DNA of 64,000 nucleotides from Chamaelirium japonicum (taxonomy: Eukaryota > Streptophyta > Magnoliopsida > Liliales > Melanthiaceae), in NCBI GenBank assembly GCA_947650365.1, contig OX393550.1:49647594-49711593 (forward strand), given 5' to 3'. Position 1 is the stretch's first letter; each line of letters opens with the position of its first letter. Under the pieces are notes generated by a model. It had not been told where the DNA came from, made no database searches, and saw only the letters and a program-made list of their open reading frames with translations. This document shows, in pieces, positions 23,101 to 46,205 of this stretch. The position numbers and the translations under genes are program-made.

Positions 23101-24297
23101 AATCTTCATGCCTTTTCTCCATTTTAGGGTTTTATGACATGTCAAAAATCTTGTTTGTTCAACTCAAAGTTATGCTGAATGGGTCATGCATGTGTGGGTA
23201 GGCCTCATAGCTCATGGTGTATTTCTTTTCCACCAGTGTTTTACCTGTTTATAGTTTTGCCATATTGTGTAGTTTCACCTTGAACTTTGCTACACGAGAT
23301 CGTATAGTATTGAATGCAATTCCCTATACCAAATGGAACAATACTTGGTGACTACACACTGTGCCGGTAGACCCAGCACATGGTGAGGTGGCATGCATGG
23401 ATTGGTGAACGGGAGTGGGCCTACAATACAAAAAATATATTAAAAAAGGATGTTTATTCGGTCCCCCACATATTTTTTAAATATTTTTTGTATTGTGGAC
23501 CCCACTCTCCTTCACCAATCCCTGCACGCCATCTCACCTAGTGCAGGGTCTACCGGCACACAGGGTAGCCTCCACGTATTGTTCCAATAAATATTGTCTC
23601 GTACCCTCTACGTCTAGACTATTAATCTATGAAACATTGGAGGATTGCTCATTGGTTGCGTCAGCTTTGACTATATAACGAATAAGGTAGCCCTCCTTAT
23701 GCACGAATTGCCTCTTTTGGCATCGTGGCAGATGCTCCTATCTTGCCAAGTTGCTTTGGCCAGGTTCTCGACACCAATCTTAGAGAGCAGATCGTTGGGG
23801 TTAACAGCAGGTCAGAAAACTCTTGTCAATATACCCTATACTTGGCCCCATCATGATGGAATGAGTACATCATGGACGATGATCATGATGATAATGATTT
23901 TTGAATTATGGTTTTTTTATTAATTTCGATCTCTCACGCTTCTCTGTTTTATGCCCCATTACGGCCTTTAAACCAATTGAGAAATTAACGAAAGATATCA
24001 ATTAGTTGAACTCCCTTGGGTCAAGAATCGAGATAGGCTGCCACTAAAGTCACTTTCTGATGAAATTCTCCTTGCAGCTATCAAGTCGTTGAGAGCATGC
24101 GGCGAGGGATCGAACCGAAGCTCGCTGCGGTCGATGCTGTGTCACGAATCGCACGCAAGTTTCCAGATTTTGTCGGAGCGGTTTTCGCTGTTGACAAGGA
24201 CGGCAAGCATGCAGGAGCTTGCCATGGATGGACGTTTCAGTACTCCGTGAGGAGCTCCGGCATGCAGGATGTGGAGGTCTTCACAGTGCTGCCCTGA
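17195..24297 (+). CDS. N4-(beta-N-acetylglucosaminyl)-L-asparaginase-like Ntn hydrolase (seven exons, 371 aa)
   Basis: Exons 17195-17254, 17356-17530, 21786-21850, 22156-22587, 22657-22715, 22837-22941 and 24078-24297 join in phase at GT/AG sites and encode 371 residues ending ...[11 protein letters not shown]. Family 2 asparaginases of this glycosylasparaginase type are made as a precursor that cuts itself before a threonine, which becomes the nucleophile; they split the GlcNAc-Asn bond during glycoprotein breakdown. Here the cut site is [13 protein letters not shown] (Thr about 236). [10 protein letters not shown] and [13 protein letters not shown] are the substrate-binding motifs of the small subunit. 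The large subunit has [37 protein letters not shown] and [10 protein letters not shown]. Residues 1-20 are hydrophobic, consistent with a signal peptide. AATAAA follows at 24321. It corresponds to the Arabidopsis gene At5g61540 type. All key residues are present, so it looks functional. Confidence 0.95.
18305..18425. mobile_element. Short hAT-type MITE (121 bp)
   Basis: TAGGGATGACAATGGG at the left and ATGCCATTCCTA at the right. Flanks GAAATTCT (18297-18304) and GAAATTTT (18426-18433) match at 7 of 8. Same family as 9580-10068. Confidence 0.85.
18432..19073. mobile_element. Foldback element (~640 bp) with ATGTCGGT words
   Basis: Left arm (TTGAGCCCACC, GGCACCCCCTT, TTGAAACTC) is complementary to the right arm (GAGTTTCAATGGGG, AAGGGGGTGCC, GGTGGGTTTC). 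The centre 18646-18900 repeats ATGTCGGT/CGACATTG/GGTGCCAA words. It lies in intron 2 of the asparaginase gene. Confidence 0.65.
19080..20244. other. Asparaginase intron 2, no recognised element
   Basis: AT-rich intron. There are repeated GCTTTTAGGAGGC-like words near 19710-19840, but no ends that I can define. Confidence 0.4.
20245..20640. repeat. Foldback repeat around GACATGTCCAAAGCATGG
   Basis: GGGTTTGTTTGAACCCAAAT at about 20282 is inverted at about 20485 (ATTTGGATTCAAACAAACCC); GCTTTGGACATGT occurs in both orientations. It is probably a MITE or two nested ones; the ends are not resolved. Confidence 0.55.
20930..21367. mobile_element. Foldback MITE, 'ATGTCG/TTTCCGG' word family, perfect 8-bp TSD
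   Basis: Starts CATGGTTTTAAATGTC and ends GATATTTGGTTCCATG. TTCATGTT lies at 20922-20929 and at 21368-21375. The interior is rich in related words such as AAATGTCG, TTTCCGGC and CAGTGGAA. Confidence 0.85.
21874..22053. mobile_element. Mutator-type MITE with perfect 9-bp TSD
   Basis: Ends GTGAAATGCTATTCAGCC and GGCTGAATAGCATTTCTC are inverted repeats continuing through AAGGTTTTCC. ATTTTCAAA flanks it at 21865-21873 and 22054-22062. It nearly fills the 305-bp third intron of the asparaginase gene. Related copies lie near 28811 and 53812. Confidence 0.93.
23334..23586. mobile_element. Foldback MITE with ~100-bp inverted arms
   Basis: TGGAACAATACTTGG on the left pairs with CCACGTATTGTTCCA on the right; the arms stay similar through GTGCCGGTAGACCC and GATTGGTGAA down to a short loop. 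It lies in the sixth asparaginase intron. The target duplication is unclear. Confidence 0.88.
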
Positions 24298-24682
24298 AAC
24301 TGTGGTTTAGGGCTGATGGTAATAAAAACAAGCCATGGTGCTCGACTCAAATTTCATGAGGCTCAGCGTGGATATTACAAATTAGATCTTTGTATCACCC
24401 ATATAGTGTCACAACTATTGGGTTCTTGATCTTCTTAATGATACCAAAATATCCTCCCCCCAGTTTATGATGTCTGACTGTGCTGCGCTCGATACCAAAA
24501 TTTCTTACCTCTTAGGATCCTTTCTTTGGAATCTTAATATTGTGCTGAGAAATGGGTTATCCAATGATCCGCCTGTTACCGCTTGCGGGGTCTCATCTTG
24601 CTTTGGCTTAATTTGTGAGTTCAAACCAATATGTGAGAAATTATATGCACGTCATTTATTGTTTGAGTTAGCATTTCAAGAT

Positions 24683-25014
24683 TAGGGATGACAGTGGTGC
24701 GGTTTAAAACCGAAAACCACAGTAAATTGCACCGCATGGTGCGGTATTGATTTGCGAAAATATAAAAACGTCGTGGTGCGGTGCTTTTCGGTGTAGTAGT
24801 GTGGTTTCAGTTTTGACTAAAATCGTACCGTTTAGGCTATTATAATGATAAATCGTGTTGCACTGTACGGTACGGTTTCGGTTTTACATAATGGTGCACC
24901 GTCATGGTGCGGTGTGATTTCGGTGTGGCGATTCAGTGTTGCGGTGCGGTTTCGATATGACGGTTCGATGTTACGGTTTTGGTTTTGCTTGAAACCGCAC
25001 CATTGCCATCCTTA
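24683..25014. mobile_element. Foldback MITE, 'GTGCGGTTT' word family
   Basis: Starts TAGGGATGACAGTGG and ends CCATTGCCATCCTTA, like the hAT-type MITE ends. The interior consists of GGTGCGGTTTCGG/AAACCGCACC words. The flanking 8-mers do not match cleanly. Confidence 0.8.
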
Positions 25015-25075
25015 TCAGCAAGACTCATCTTTCCATTTCTCATATGAAACAAATTGCTAATGGACCAGTTCATAC

Positions 25076-25375
25076 TAGGGCTGGCAATTTTGGACCCGAC
25101 ACGAAGTTAGCGGGTCTGGGTTAGGGTTAAACGGGTTCGGGTTGATAATGTAATATATAGTAACAACAGGTCTATCGAGTCAGGTCAGGTCAGGTCGGAT
25201 CAAGTTAACTGAATAGACTTGTGTGGTAAACGGGTCTACCCATTTATAAGCAGGTCGGGTACAGGTTTAGAATCTAGACACGATTAGTTAAACGGGTCGG
25301 GTCCGGGTCTAAGGGTTTTGGACATGACCCAAAACTAGACACGAACCCGACCCGACACAACCCATTGCACCCCTA
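25076..25375. mobile_element. hAT-type MITE (300 bp), perfect 8-bp TSD
   Basis: Starts TAGGGCTGGCAATTTTGG and ends CCATTGCACCCCTA. GTTCATAC flanks it at 25068-25075 and 25376-25383. Same GACCCGACC-word family as 9580-10068. Confidence 0.93.
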
Positions 25376-25505
25376 GTTCATACTCTTGCTCAATTCTCCG
25401 ATACCAACCATGCTTTGTCAATGGTACTCGACACCTCAAGGGGTTCTCATTGTAATCTTTGCTCATGCTTTATAAAGGAATGAACAAACCGAGTCATGCA
25501 ACCCT

Positions 25506-25506
<1 letters not shown>

Positions 25507-25548
<42 letters not shown>

Positions 25549-25566
25549 AAAAAAAAAAAAAAAAAA
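25507..25566. repeat. (C)32(A)28 homopolymer junction
   Basis: 32 C followed directly by 28 A. The mirror-image structure is at 34880-34919. It may be genuine or a sequencing/assembly product. Confidence 0.9.
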
Positions 25567-26475
25567 CTATGCTGCATGTTGAAATCAGAGCTCTAACAGT
25601 GACATTCAGGCCGCTTATGTTTCAAGATGATATCAACTCTGATCATGAAACCATGATGACGTTAGAGAGGAATGCTGAGGTGGATGCATGGTTAGAGTGC
25701 GAAAGGATATTAAGTTAGAGTGATGAAATAAAAAATTCAGTTGAAAATTTCATTATTATCGAAGGAAGAAAATTTCATCACATCACGCAAATACGGGAAG
25801 AAAATAAGTAAATGGATACAGCCTGGAAATGATGATCAGATCATTCTTCTGTGAAAGAGGTAGCGATGGCATGCATGAGCGGTCACGATCACAAACCCTA
25901 CTGTTGTTTAGTTTAAGATTAATTTAATAGAACAGCAGAAATATATAAAAAATAATAATAAAAAAAAAATCATCCTGACTGAGGTCTAGATCACATCAAG
26001 AATTGAAAACCTGCAGCGCGAGGACTTTTCCTGTTGGAACTCGGAGTCTGGATCATACGAATCCTCTCCCTCCTGCTCTTGCCCCTTGCACGAGATTCAT
26101 GCTCCCGGGAAATTCACGAAAGTACAAAGAGTTCACGGCCTACTTCTCCGGCTGTCTCGAGGTCTTGGTGAGGCTAAACTCGACGACTCCAATACATAAC
26201 AACACCTGAGAACACGAGAGGGCAAATTTCTAAGCTTCGAACTCGCAAGGCAGGAAAAACTTCGGAAAGCTGATTTCAGTCATTTAATGTGTAATGAGAA
26301 CTTGTCCCGATTGTACCCAAAAAAAAAAGATGAGTTTGGTCATATCTTTCGCTTCCGGTGAGTAGTAAACACTTTTGACAAATAAAATAATTCTGGGGAT
26401 GGAGCTACCTGCTAGAAATTCTCCTGTTGTGTAGCGAAATGAATTTTATCTCAAAAATTTGTACAGATGGGAGCG
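25567..26475. other. Spacer between the asparaginase and APC8 3' ends
   Basis: No gene recognised. It includes the presumed 3' UTR of APC8 just left of 26476. A short frame at 26003-26209 has no recognisable similarity. Confidence 0.45.
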
Positions 26476-39137
<12,662 letters not shown>

Positions 39138-39155
39138 TAGTGAAAACCCCGTGCC

Positions 39156-40625
39156 CGAGGGCACGAAAAAGATTTAGAATGAGATGAAAAATATTTTGAG
39201 GGCATTGACAATATTTCGAGGGAGGTGACAATAATTCGAGGGCAGCTATAATATTTCGATGGAGGTGAAAATATTTCGAGGTTGGCAACAATATTTCGAG
39301 AATGATAGAAATATTTCGATGGAGGTGACAATATTTAGATGGTGAAAGAGGATGGAGTTTGCTGAAGGAGGAGGGCTTACCCTATGCCAACTATGTCAAT
39401 AATGCAATTAATGATTATATTTAGTAACTTGATTATCAAAGATGCAATTTTAGATGAAAGAATTCAATGCTAGTTTATATCTAAACTAATGGCTATCTTC
39501 ATTATGTCCGTTATAAGGATGATTAACTCTAACTTGAAACCTTTCAATTAGAATTGCAAATGAAGGCTATCCAAACAAATATCAAAGAAGGCATTGAAGC
39601 TTTTAAATTAGAATTGCAAATGGTTCTAAAATAAATCACACTACATGTATAGTTGAGAAATATAAAAATTTATGGCATCGACTGATGGCATAATTGTAAT
39701 TTGAGGTACAAATGGCACAATCCTCATCTTCTTCTTGTCCTCAACCAAATTTCGAGGGTGGAAACAATATTTTGAGGGATGTAACAAAAATTCGAGGGTG
39801 TCAACAAAATATTTCGAGAATGACAACAATATTTTGAGGACAGCGATAATATTTCGAGGGAGGTGTTAATATTTTGAGGGTGGACAACCCCTCTTGTTCG
39901 AAAAATAAAAAAAATGTAAAAAATAAAATTATTGTCATCGGTACTGTCGCAACTGTCTGCTACTGTCGATCTCGTCCATTTCCTATGTCTTATCATTTCT
40001 AGTCTTCGCCCATTACACCATCGCCTCCGCCTCCGTCTAATATTACTGAGTAAATGAATCATGCATTCGTTGCTCGTTGTTGCCCTGTATTAGCATTTAA
40101 GGTTTAGGGTCAGAGACTTGGCAGCCATCTTTTCATCTCGCTCTTTCAGCCTCTTTTCTTCATGGGTGTCTTTCTTTAACCTTGGACGTCAGCGGGTACG
40201 ACATGGAGTCGAGATTAGTGAGAGATAAAACTTTCAGCATAGTTTTTTATTAAGAAAATCATACAATATTATGTAACAGAAAATTCAAACAATATACTAA
40301 AAAAACACAATTCTTTGCCCCGATTTTGTTTCAGTCGACGAAAAAGTTGTGTCATAGAAGATTTCGAGGGCGACAAAAAAAATTTCAAGGGCATGACAAT
40401 TTTGAGGGAGGAGACAGTATTTTAAAGGTAGCAATAATAATTCAAAAATAGTGGTAATATTTCGAGGGCGGCAATATATTAGGGGGGCACTCTCTCTCTC
40501 TCTATCTCTCTCTCGTATGAAAAAACACACACAAAAAAAAAACCAGTGTTTCTTCTCCTACCACATTCAAAAGTAGTGATAATATTGCGAGGGCGAAAGC
40601 ATATTAGGGCGGCACTAATATTTCA
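39156..40625. repeat. Interrupted ~20-bp minisatellite (GACAATATTTCGAGGGNGG)
   Basis: Clusters at 39156-39345, 39755-39885, 40360-40470 and 40566-40625 repeat the unit with many variants (GAGGTGACAATAATTCGAGG, GGCAACAATATTTCGAG). They may be parts of one decayed element starting at the (TA)n border; the far end was not found. Confidence 0.75.
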
Positions 40626-40629
40626 ATTA

Positions 40630-41395
40630 CCCAAAACTATAAATCATACATTCAGTAAAAAAAATAAACTCCACAAAGGTAATCATGCCCCAACATGAAC
40701 TCAACAACATAAAACTCGATCGAGTCCGACCAAATTTACTCGACTCGCCTGGCTTCCGAGTTGAGTGAGTTTTTGGTGTCCCTATTTTCTCTTTAATCTA
40801 CTTGTAAGGGATATTGACTTCATCACCCAACACTCATTGTTTCACCTTCAAAACAGGAAATAGATGAAAATTGACTGATGCTACAAAAGTCGAATCACAA
40901 AAGGCTTGTAGTTGGGCTTTTTGATTCAAAACAACATTACCTTTCTCATTTACCTTTTTATTTTTCGAAACATGTGTCACATGTTGAAACATAGAGCAAC
41001 ACACATATTCAAATGACTTTAGTGGCTCTCGTATCGCCCAGAGACGGCAATTGAGCGAGACTATGAGGCCTAGGAGGTCCGATGTGGAGCTCCAAATCGC
41101 TGCTTTCTATGAATGCCACCAATGCGGCTGAAAATTGACCAAAAAGCTGTTCTTGTATTTACAAAAAAAGGAGGAAATTTTGTAAAATCCAATAATATAA
41201 CTCATTGTACACACTCAATATAAGTATATACATATATCCATGAATACCGTCAATGCGTCATAAGATTGAGTCCGGCAATGCGAGTGACTTCAGGACAGCT
41301 TCAAATAATCCGGGACGACTGCCGCAAAATTGATGCCAAACGATTGAGACCCGTGTTCTGTGACCAAATAATACTGCTGCTAGGAGAATAATTTA
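40630..41395. other. Spacer, no gene seen
   Basis: AT-rich. A small GACTCG-word foldback (40705-40775, AAAACTCGATCGAG to GAGTTGAGTGAGTTTTT) resembles the 35470 family. Nothing else supported. Confidence 0.4.
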
Positions 41396-44300
41396 TGAGC
41401 AAAAGAATATGATTGCATACACAACCCAAACAAATGGATTTTAAAATCCGATGCTAGGAGAATAATTTATGAGCAAAAATCAGCAGTAATCTAAATTTAA
41501 TATCTGATTTTAAAATCCGATGCTAATACCCGAGCCTAATCCAACTTTGTGTTTGATTTGAACTAATACCAGTTTCTAATTCAACTATGTATTGGATTTG
41601 GGCTCATTTTTTCCTTCTCTTTTTTGAAATCTTAGCAGTGCCAAAGTCTACAAAGTTAAAAAGTCAGGGAGAAGGTAATGGATGATGGACGGTTAAATAG
41701 AGGGTTAATGTGAAAATATGGTAATATTGCAATAGAGATTTATATAATAACAGTAAAAAATTCATCGTCTTTGTAGCCAATAAATCAAATTCGGGCAATA
41801 ATATTGGTCTAAGAAGAAGGAAGGATTGAAGAGAATGATAATTGTTAATAAAAGAGAAACCAATGATGAATTCACTACCCAATGAAAATACAAACTTCAT
41901 TCATCTATTGCGAAGACTTTTGAGCTGGCCTAAACCCCACACATATAGAACACAATTACTTAAACCTTGAGAAACTCTGGCTTAGCACTACCAAAATTCA
42001 AGTTAACTATTGATTCAATAAACTAATCCTATATTTTACTACTTTAAAAAATAAAAGAAAACAACTATATCTCAATCATGCTTAGCACTACCAAAATTTA
42101 GGAAAAGATTCATTTTTTGGATCAATTTTCATCACAAAATTTTTGTCAAAGTTTTTGAATTGGATCATTCAAAAATCAGATATTAAAAATTCTAATATTA
42201 AAAATCAGAGTTTTTGCTTAGTTTGCAAAACAATCGGATTTTGGCTCGGGTTGCATAGGTTTTTTTTTTATAGATCGACGGAAAAAAAACCAACAAAATA
42301 AGTATTTTGAAAAAAATCAGCAGTAATCTAAAATTAAAATCTGATTGTGAAATCCGATGCCAATACCCGAGCCTAATCCAACTCTGTGTTGGATTTGGGC
42401 ATTTCGAGAAAAATCATCAGTAATCTGATTTTAAAATTTGATTTTGAAATCCGATACCAATACGCGAGCCCAATTCAACTCTGTGTTGGATTTGGGCTAA
42501 TACCAGAGCCTAATCCAACTATGTGTTGGATTTGGGCTTATTTTGCAAAACAATCGGATTTTGGCTATGATTGCATAGGGTTTATTTAATAGATTGATGG
42601 AAAAAAAATCAACAAAATAAGCATTTCGAGAAAAATCAGCAGTAATCTAAAATTAAAATCTGATTTTGAAATTCGATGCCAATACCCGAGCCTAATCCAA
42701 CTTTGTGTTGGATTTGGGCTAATACCAGAGCCTAATCCAACTATGTGTTGTATTTGGGCTTATTTTGCAAAACAATTGGATTTTGCCTCGGGTCGCATAG
42801 GGCTTTTTTTTCTAGATCGACGGAAAAAAAGCAAGCATTTCGAGAAAAATCAGCTGTAATCTAAAAATAAAATCTGATTTTGAAATCTGATGCCAATACC
42901 CGAGCCTAATCCAACTTTGTGTTTGATTTGGGCTAATACCAGAGCCTAATCTAACTATGTGTTCGATTTGGGCTTATTTTGCAAAACAATCCGATTTTGG
43001 CTCATTTTGCATAGGTTTTTTTTTATAAATCAACGAAAAAAAATCAACAAAATAAGCGTTTCAAAAAAAATCAGCAGTAATCTAATTTTAAAATCTGATT
43101 TTGAAATCTGATGTCAATACCCGAGCCTAATCCAACTTTGTGTTAGATTTGGACATTTCGAGAAAAATCAGTAGTAATCTGATTTTAAAATCTGATTTTG
43201 AAATCCGATATCAATACGTGAGCCCAATTCAACTTTGTGTTGGATTTGGGCTAATACCAGAGCCTAATCCAACTATGTGTTGGATTTGGGCTTAATTTGC
43301 AAAACAATCGGATTTTGGCTCATTTTGCATAGGGTTTTTTTTATAGATCAACAGAAAAAAATCAACAAAATAAGCATTTCAAGAAAAATCAGTAGTAATC
43401 TAAAATTAAAATATGATTTTAAAATCCGATGCCAATACTCGAGCCTAATCCAACTCTATGTTGGATTTGGGCTAATACCAGAGATTAATTCAACTATGTG
43501 TTGGATTTGGGCTCAGTTTGCAAAGCAATTGCCCACTTCGGGCTTTGAGTATTCACAGGCAAAATCAATGAAGTCACAATAATATGTCAAGTCGAAAAAA
43601 TTTCGAGCTATGTGTTGGATTTGGGCTATGAATAGAGCGATTCACATGATGCCTATCTCTTATCGGGTTTGTGTAGGAGTAGTAGCACTAACCACAAAAA
43701 AAAAAAAAAAAAAAACCAAGACACCAACATTTATTTCTGCACAGACAAATAATAACTAACCTCGGATTGGTCCGCGCCTTGGTGTTGTATCACCGATACG
43801 ATGAAGGCTCTGCTAATTGAAAAAAAAAAAAATAAATAAATATTTCGAGAAAAATCAGCAGTAATCTAAAATTAAAATCTGATTTTGAAATCCGATGCCA
43901 ATACCTGAGACTAATCCAACTTTGTTTTGGATTTGGGCTAATACCAGAGCCTAATCCAACTATGGGTTGGATTTGGGCTTATTTTGGAAAACTATCCAAT
44001 TTTGGCTCATTTTGCATAGGGTTTTTTTATAGATCAACGGAAAAAATCAACAAAATAAGAATTTCAAAAAAAAATCAGCAGTAATCTAATTTTAAAATCT
44101 GATTTAGAAATCCGATGCCAATACCCGAGCCTAATCTAACTCTGTGTTGGATTAGGACATTTCGAGAAAAATCAGCAGTACTCTGATTAATCCAAGTCTG
44201 TATTGGATTTGGACATTTCGAGAAAAATCAGCAATAATCTAAAATTAAAATCTGATTTTGAAATTCGATGCCAATACCCGAGCCTAATCCAACTTTGTGT

Positions 44301-44950
44301 TGGATTTGGGCTAATACCAGAGTCTAATCCAACTATGTGTTGTATTTGGACTTATTTTGCAAAACAATTGGATTTTGGCTCGGGTCGCATAGGGCTTTTT
44401 TTTCTAGATCGACGGAAAAAAAGCAAGCATTTCGAGAAAAATCAGCAGCAATCTAAAAATAAATTCTGATTTTGAAATCTGATGCCAATACCCGAGCCTA
44501 ATCCAACTTTGTGTTGGATTTGGGCTAATACCAGAGCCTAATCTAACTATGTGTTGGATTTGGGCTTATTTTGCAAAACAATCCGATTTTGGCTCATTTT
44601 GCATAGGTTTTTTTTTATAAATCAACGAAAAAAAATCAACAAAATAAGCGTTTCAAAAAAAATCAGCAGTAATCTAATTTTAAAATCTGATTTTGAAATC
44701 TGATGTCAATACCCGAGCCTAATCCAACTTTGTGTTGGATTTGGACATTTCGAGAAAAATCAGTAGTAATCTGATTTTAAAATCTGATTTTGAAATCCGA
44801 TTTCAATACGCGAGCCCAATTCAACTCTGTGTTGGATTTGGCCTAATACCATAGCCTAATCCAACTATGTGTTGGATTTGGGCTTAATTTGTAAAACAAT
44901 CAAATTTTGGCTCATTTTGCATAGGGTTTTTTTCATAGATCAACAGAAAA
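41396..44950 (+). repeat. Satellite-like tandem array, left block
   Basis: Main run 42130-44950 with an outlying unit at about 41477-41610. Units of about 215-240 bases contain AATCAGCAGTAATCTAA, AAATCTGATTTTGAAATCCG, CCCGAGCCTAATCCAAC, TGTGTTGGATTTGGGC and GCATAGGGTTTTTTTATAG. AATCCAACTNTGTGTTGGATT forms a small hairpin twice per unit. Higher-order units also contain a ~200-bp segment (43600-43820) with CACATGATGCCTATCTC. No coding potential. Confidence 0.92.
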
Positions 44951-45038
44951 AAATCCTCCTAATAAAGGAAGAGCAAGGTGATTCAGAAAAAAAAAAGACC
45001 TGGATTCACTCTTACAGAACTCGAGCTAAGTAGAATAC

Positions 45039-46056
45039 CTGAAATTGCACTGAGCATGCTGAATGGTCCCAAACGTTGAAACTTTCACCAGCGAGTGCCT
45101 TTGCATTAGCTACCTCCCACAGTGTGATGTCTCCAACATTTGTTCCAACTGAAAGAAAAGGCTACAATCAGCTCGATGCTGAACTTAAATCAACTCTAAA
45201 GAAAGCTTTGTAACTGAAATTTAAAAATAAAACTTAAAAAACAGTACAGGAAAGCACGACTTCTAACCTAAACGAGTAGTTGATTGAATTGGATGGAAAT
45301 CCATGCTCATGACAGAAGAACCCTGATTTAAAATTCTTGCAAGGAATTTGGGTAATTCATCAGGAGAGTGCTGGTTCCGTGCAATGCCAGTGTTCCCTTC
45401 AGGCAAATGAGTGCCAAGCTTTACAACCTGCCAGACACAACCGCAATAAACATGCCGTTCTATTTTAGGCCTCCTGAAGCAATGCAAAAGCAAAAAACAT
45501 CAAGACTTGAAAGATACAGAACATTAAAAACATTCCTTTTTTTTTTTAGAAATGCATTAAAAACATACCTCATCAGATGTTCCCACAGAGCGTTTTCTTT
45601 TCAAATGGCCGGCTATCATGAGGAGAAAAACATGTGTAAACAACAAAGGGAATGGATTCAAACACAGAGCGCAAAGTTACATATGAAAATTAATCTCCAG
45701 GAATATGAACGGTTGCAAAATTAACTGATGGCATTAAAATCTGTCTCACTGTAAATAAAAAATCCAAAAAAAAGAAAAGAGTAGAACTGAACTATCACAC
45801 ATATGTGCTAAATCAACATTGTTTTCATAGTGAACAAATTAGCCTATAAAATTCATAATAAATGCATAGCACATCTATGAGCAAAACACAGTGGTAAATC
45901 ATATGAACACATCAAGCATGCTAGATTCCTTTAAAATCATATTAGCAAATGGACCGATTCGTACGAACCTGTATTGGGAGGAGCAAAACGAACGGCGGGG
46001 GCCATGATAGGAGCATTTGGAATCGGACCGAGAGATGTTGGAGGAGGCTGAAATGG
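45039..46056 (-). pseudogene. TOPLESS-related corepressor fragment: four in-phase exons
   Basis: Exons 46056-45969, 45612-45569, 45427-45268 and 45148-45039 keep GT/AG sites and phase and read 133 residues without a stop. They match the Pro-rich linker and first WD40 blades of TOPLESS/TPR transcriptional corepressors: PFQPPPTSLGPIPNAPIMA, GHLKRKRSVGTSDE, HSPDELPKFLARILNQGSS, VMSMDFHPIQ, VGTNVGDITLWEV, then FNVWDHSACS. The N-terminal LisH/CTLH part is not seen to the right, and no later WD40 exons are seen between 45039 and APC8, while full-length proteins have about 1,100 residues. A satellite array lies on both sides. I infer a partial copy, recent or still under constraint because no break is seen. 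It could instead be the middle of a real gene with array-filled introns, but missing 3' exons argue against that. Confidence 0.82.
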
Positions 46057-46205
46057 CTGAGCACAAATGACCGCGACAAAATCAAGATCCGATAGAAGCA
46101 TTCAACATTTAATAGTTCAATCCGGATCGCCATAATGTAACTTACCGAATGTGCCCTCTGTCGTGAGAGGAGGATTGAGCGCAGTGTATCAATTGTCCCG
46201 GCAGG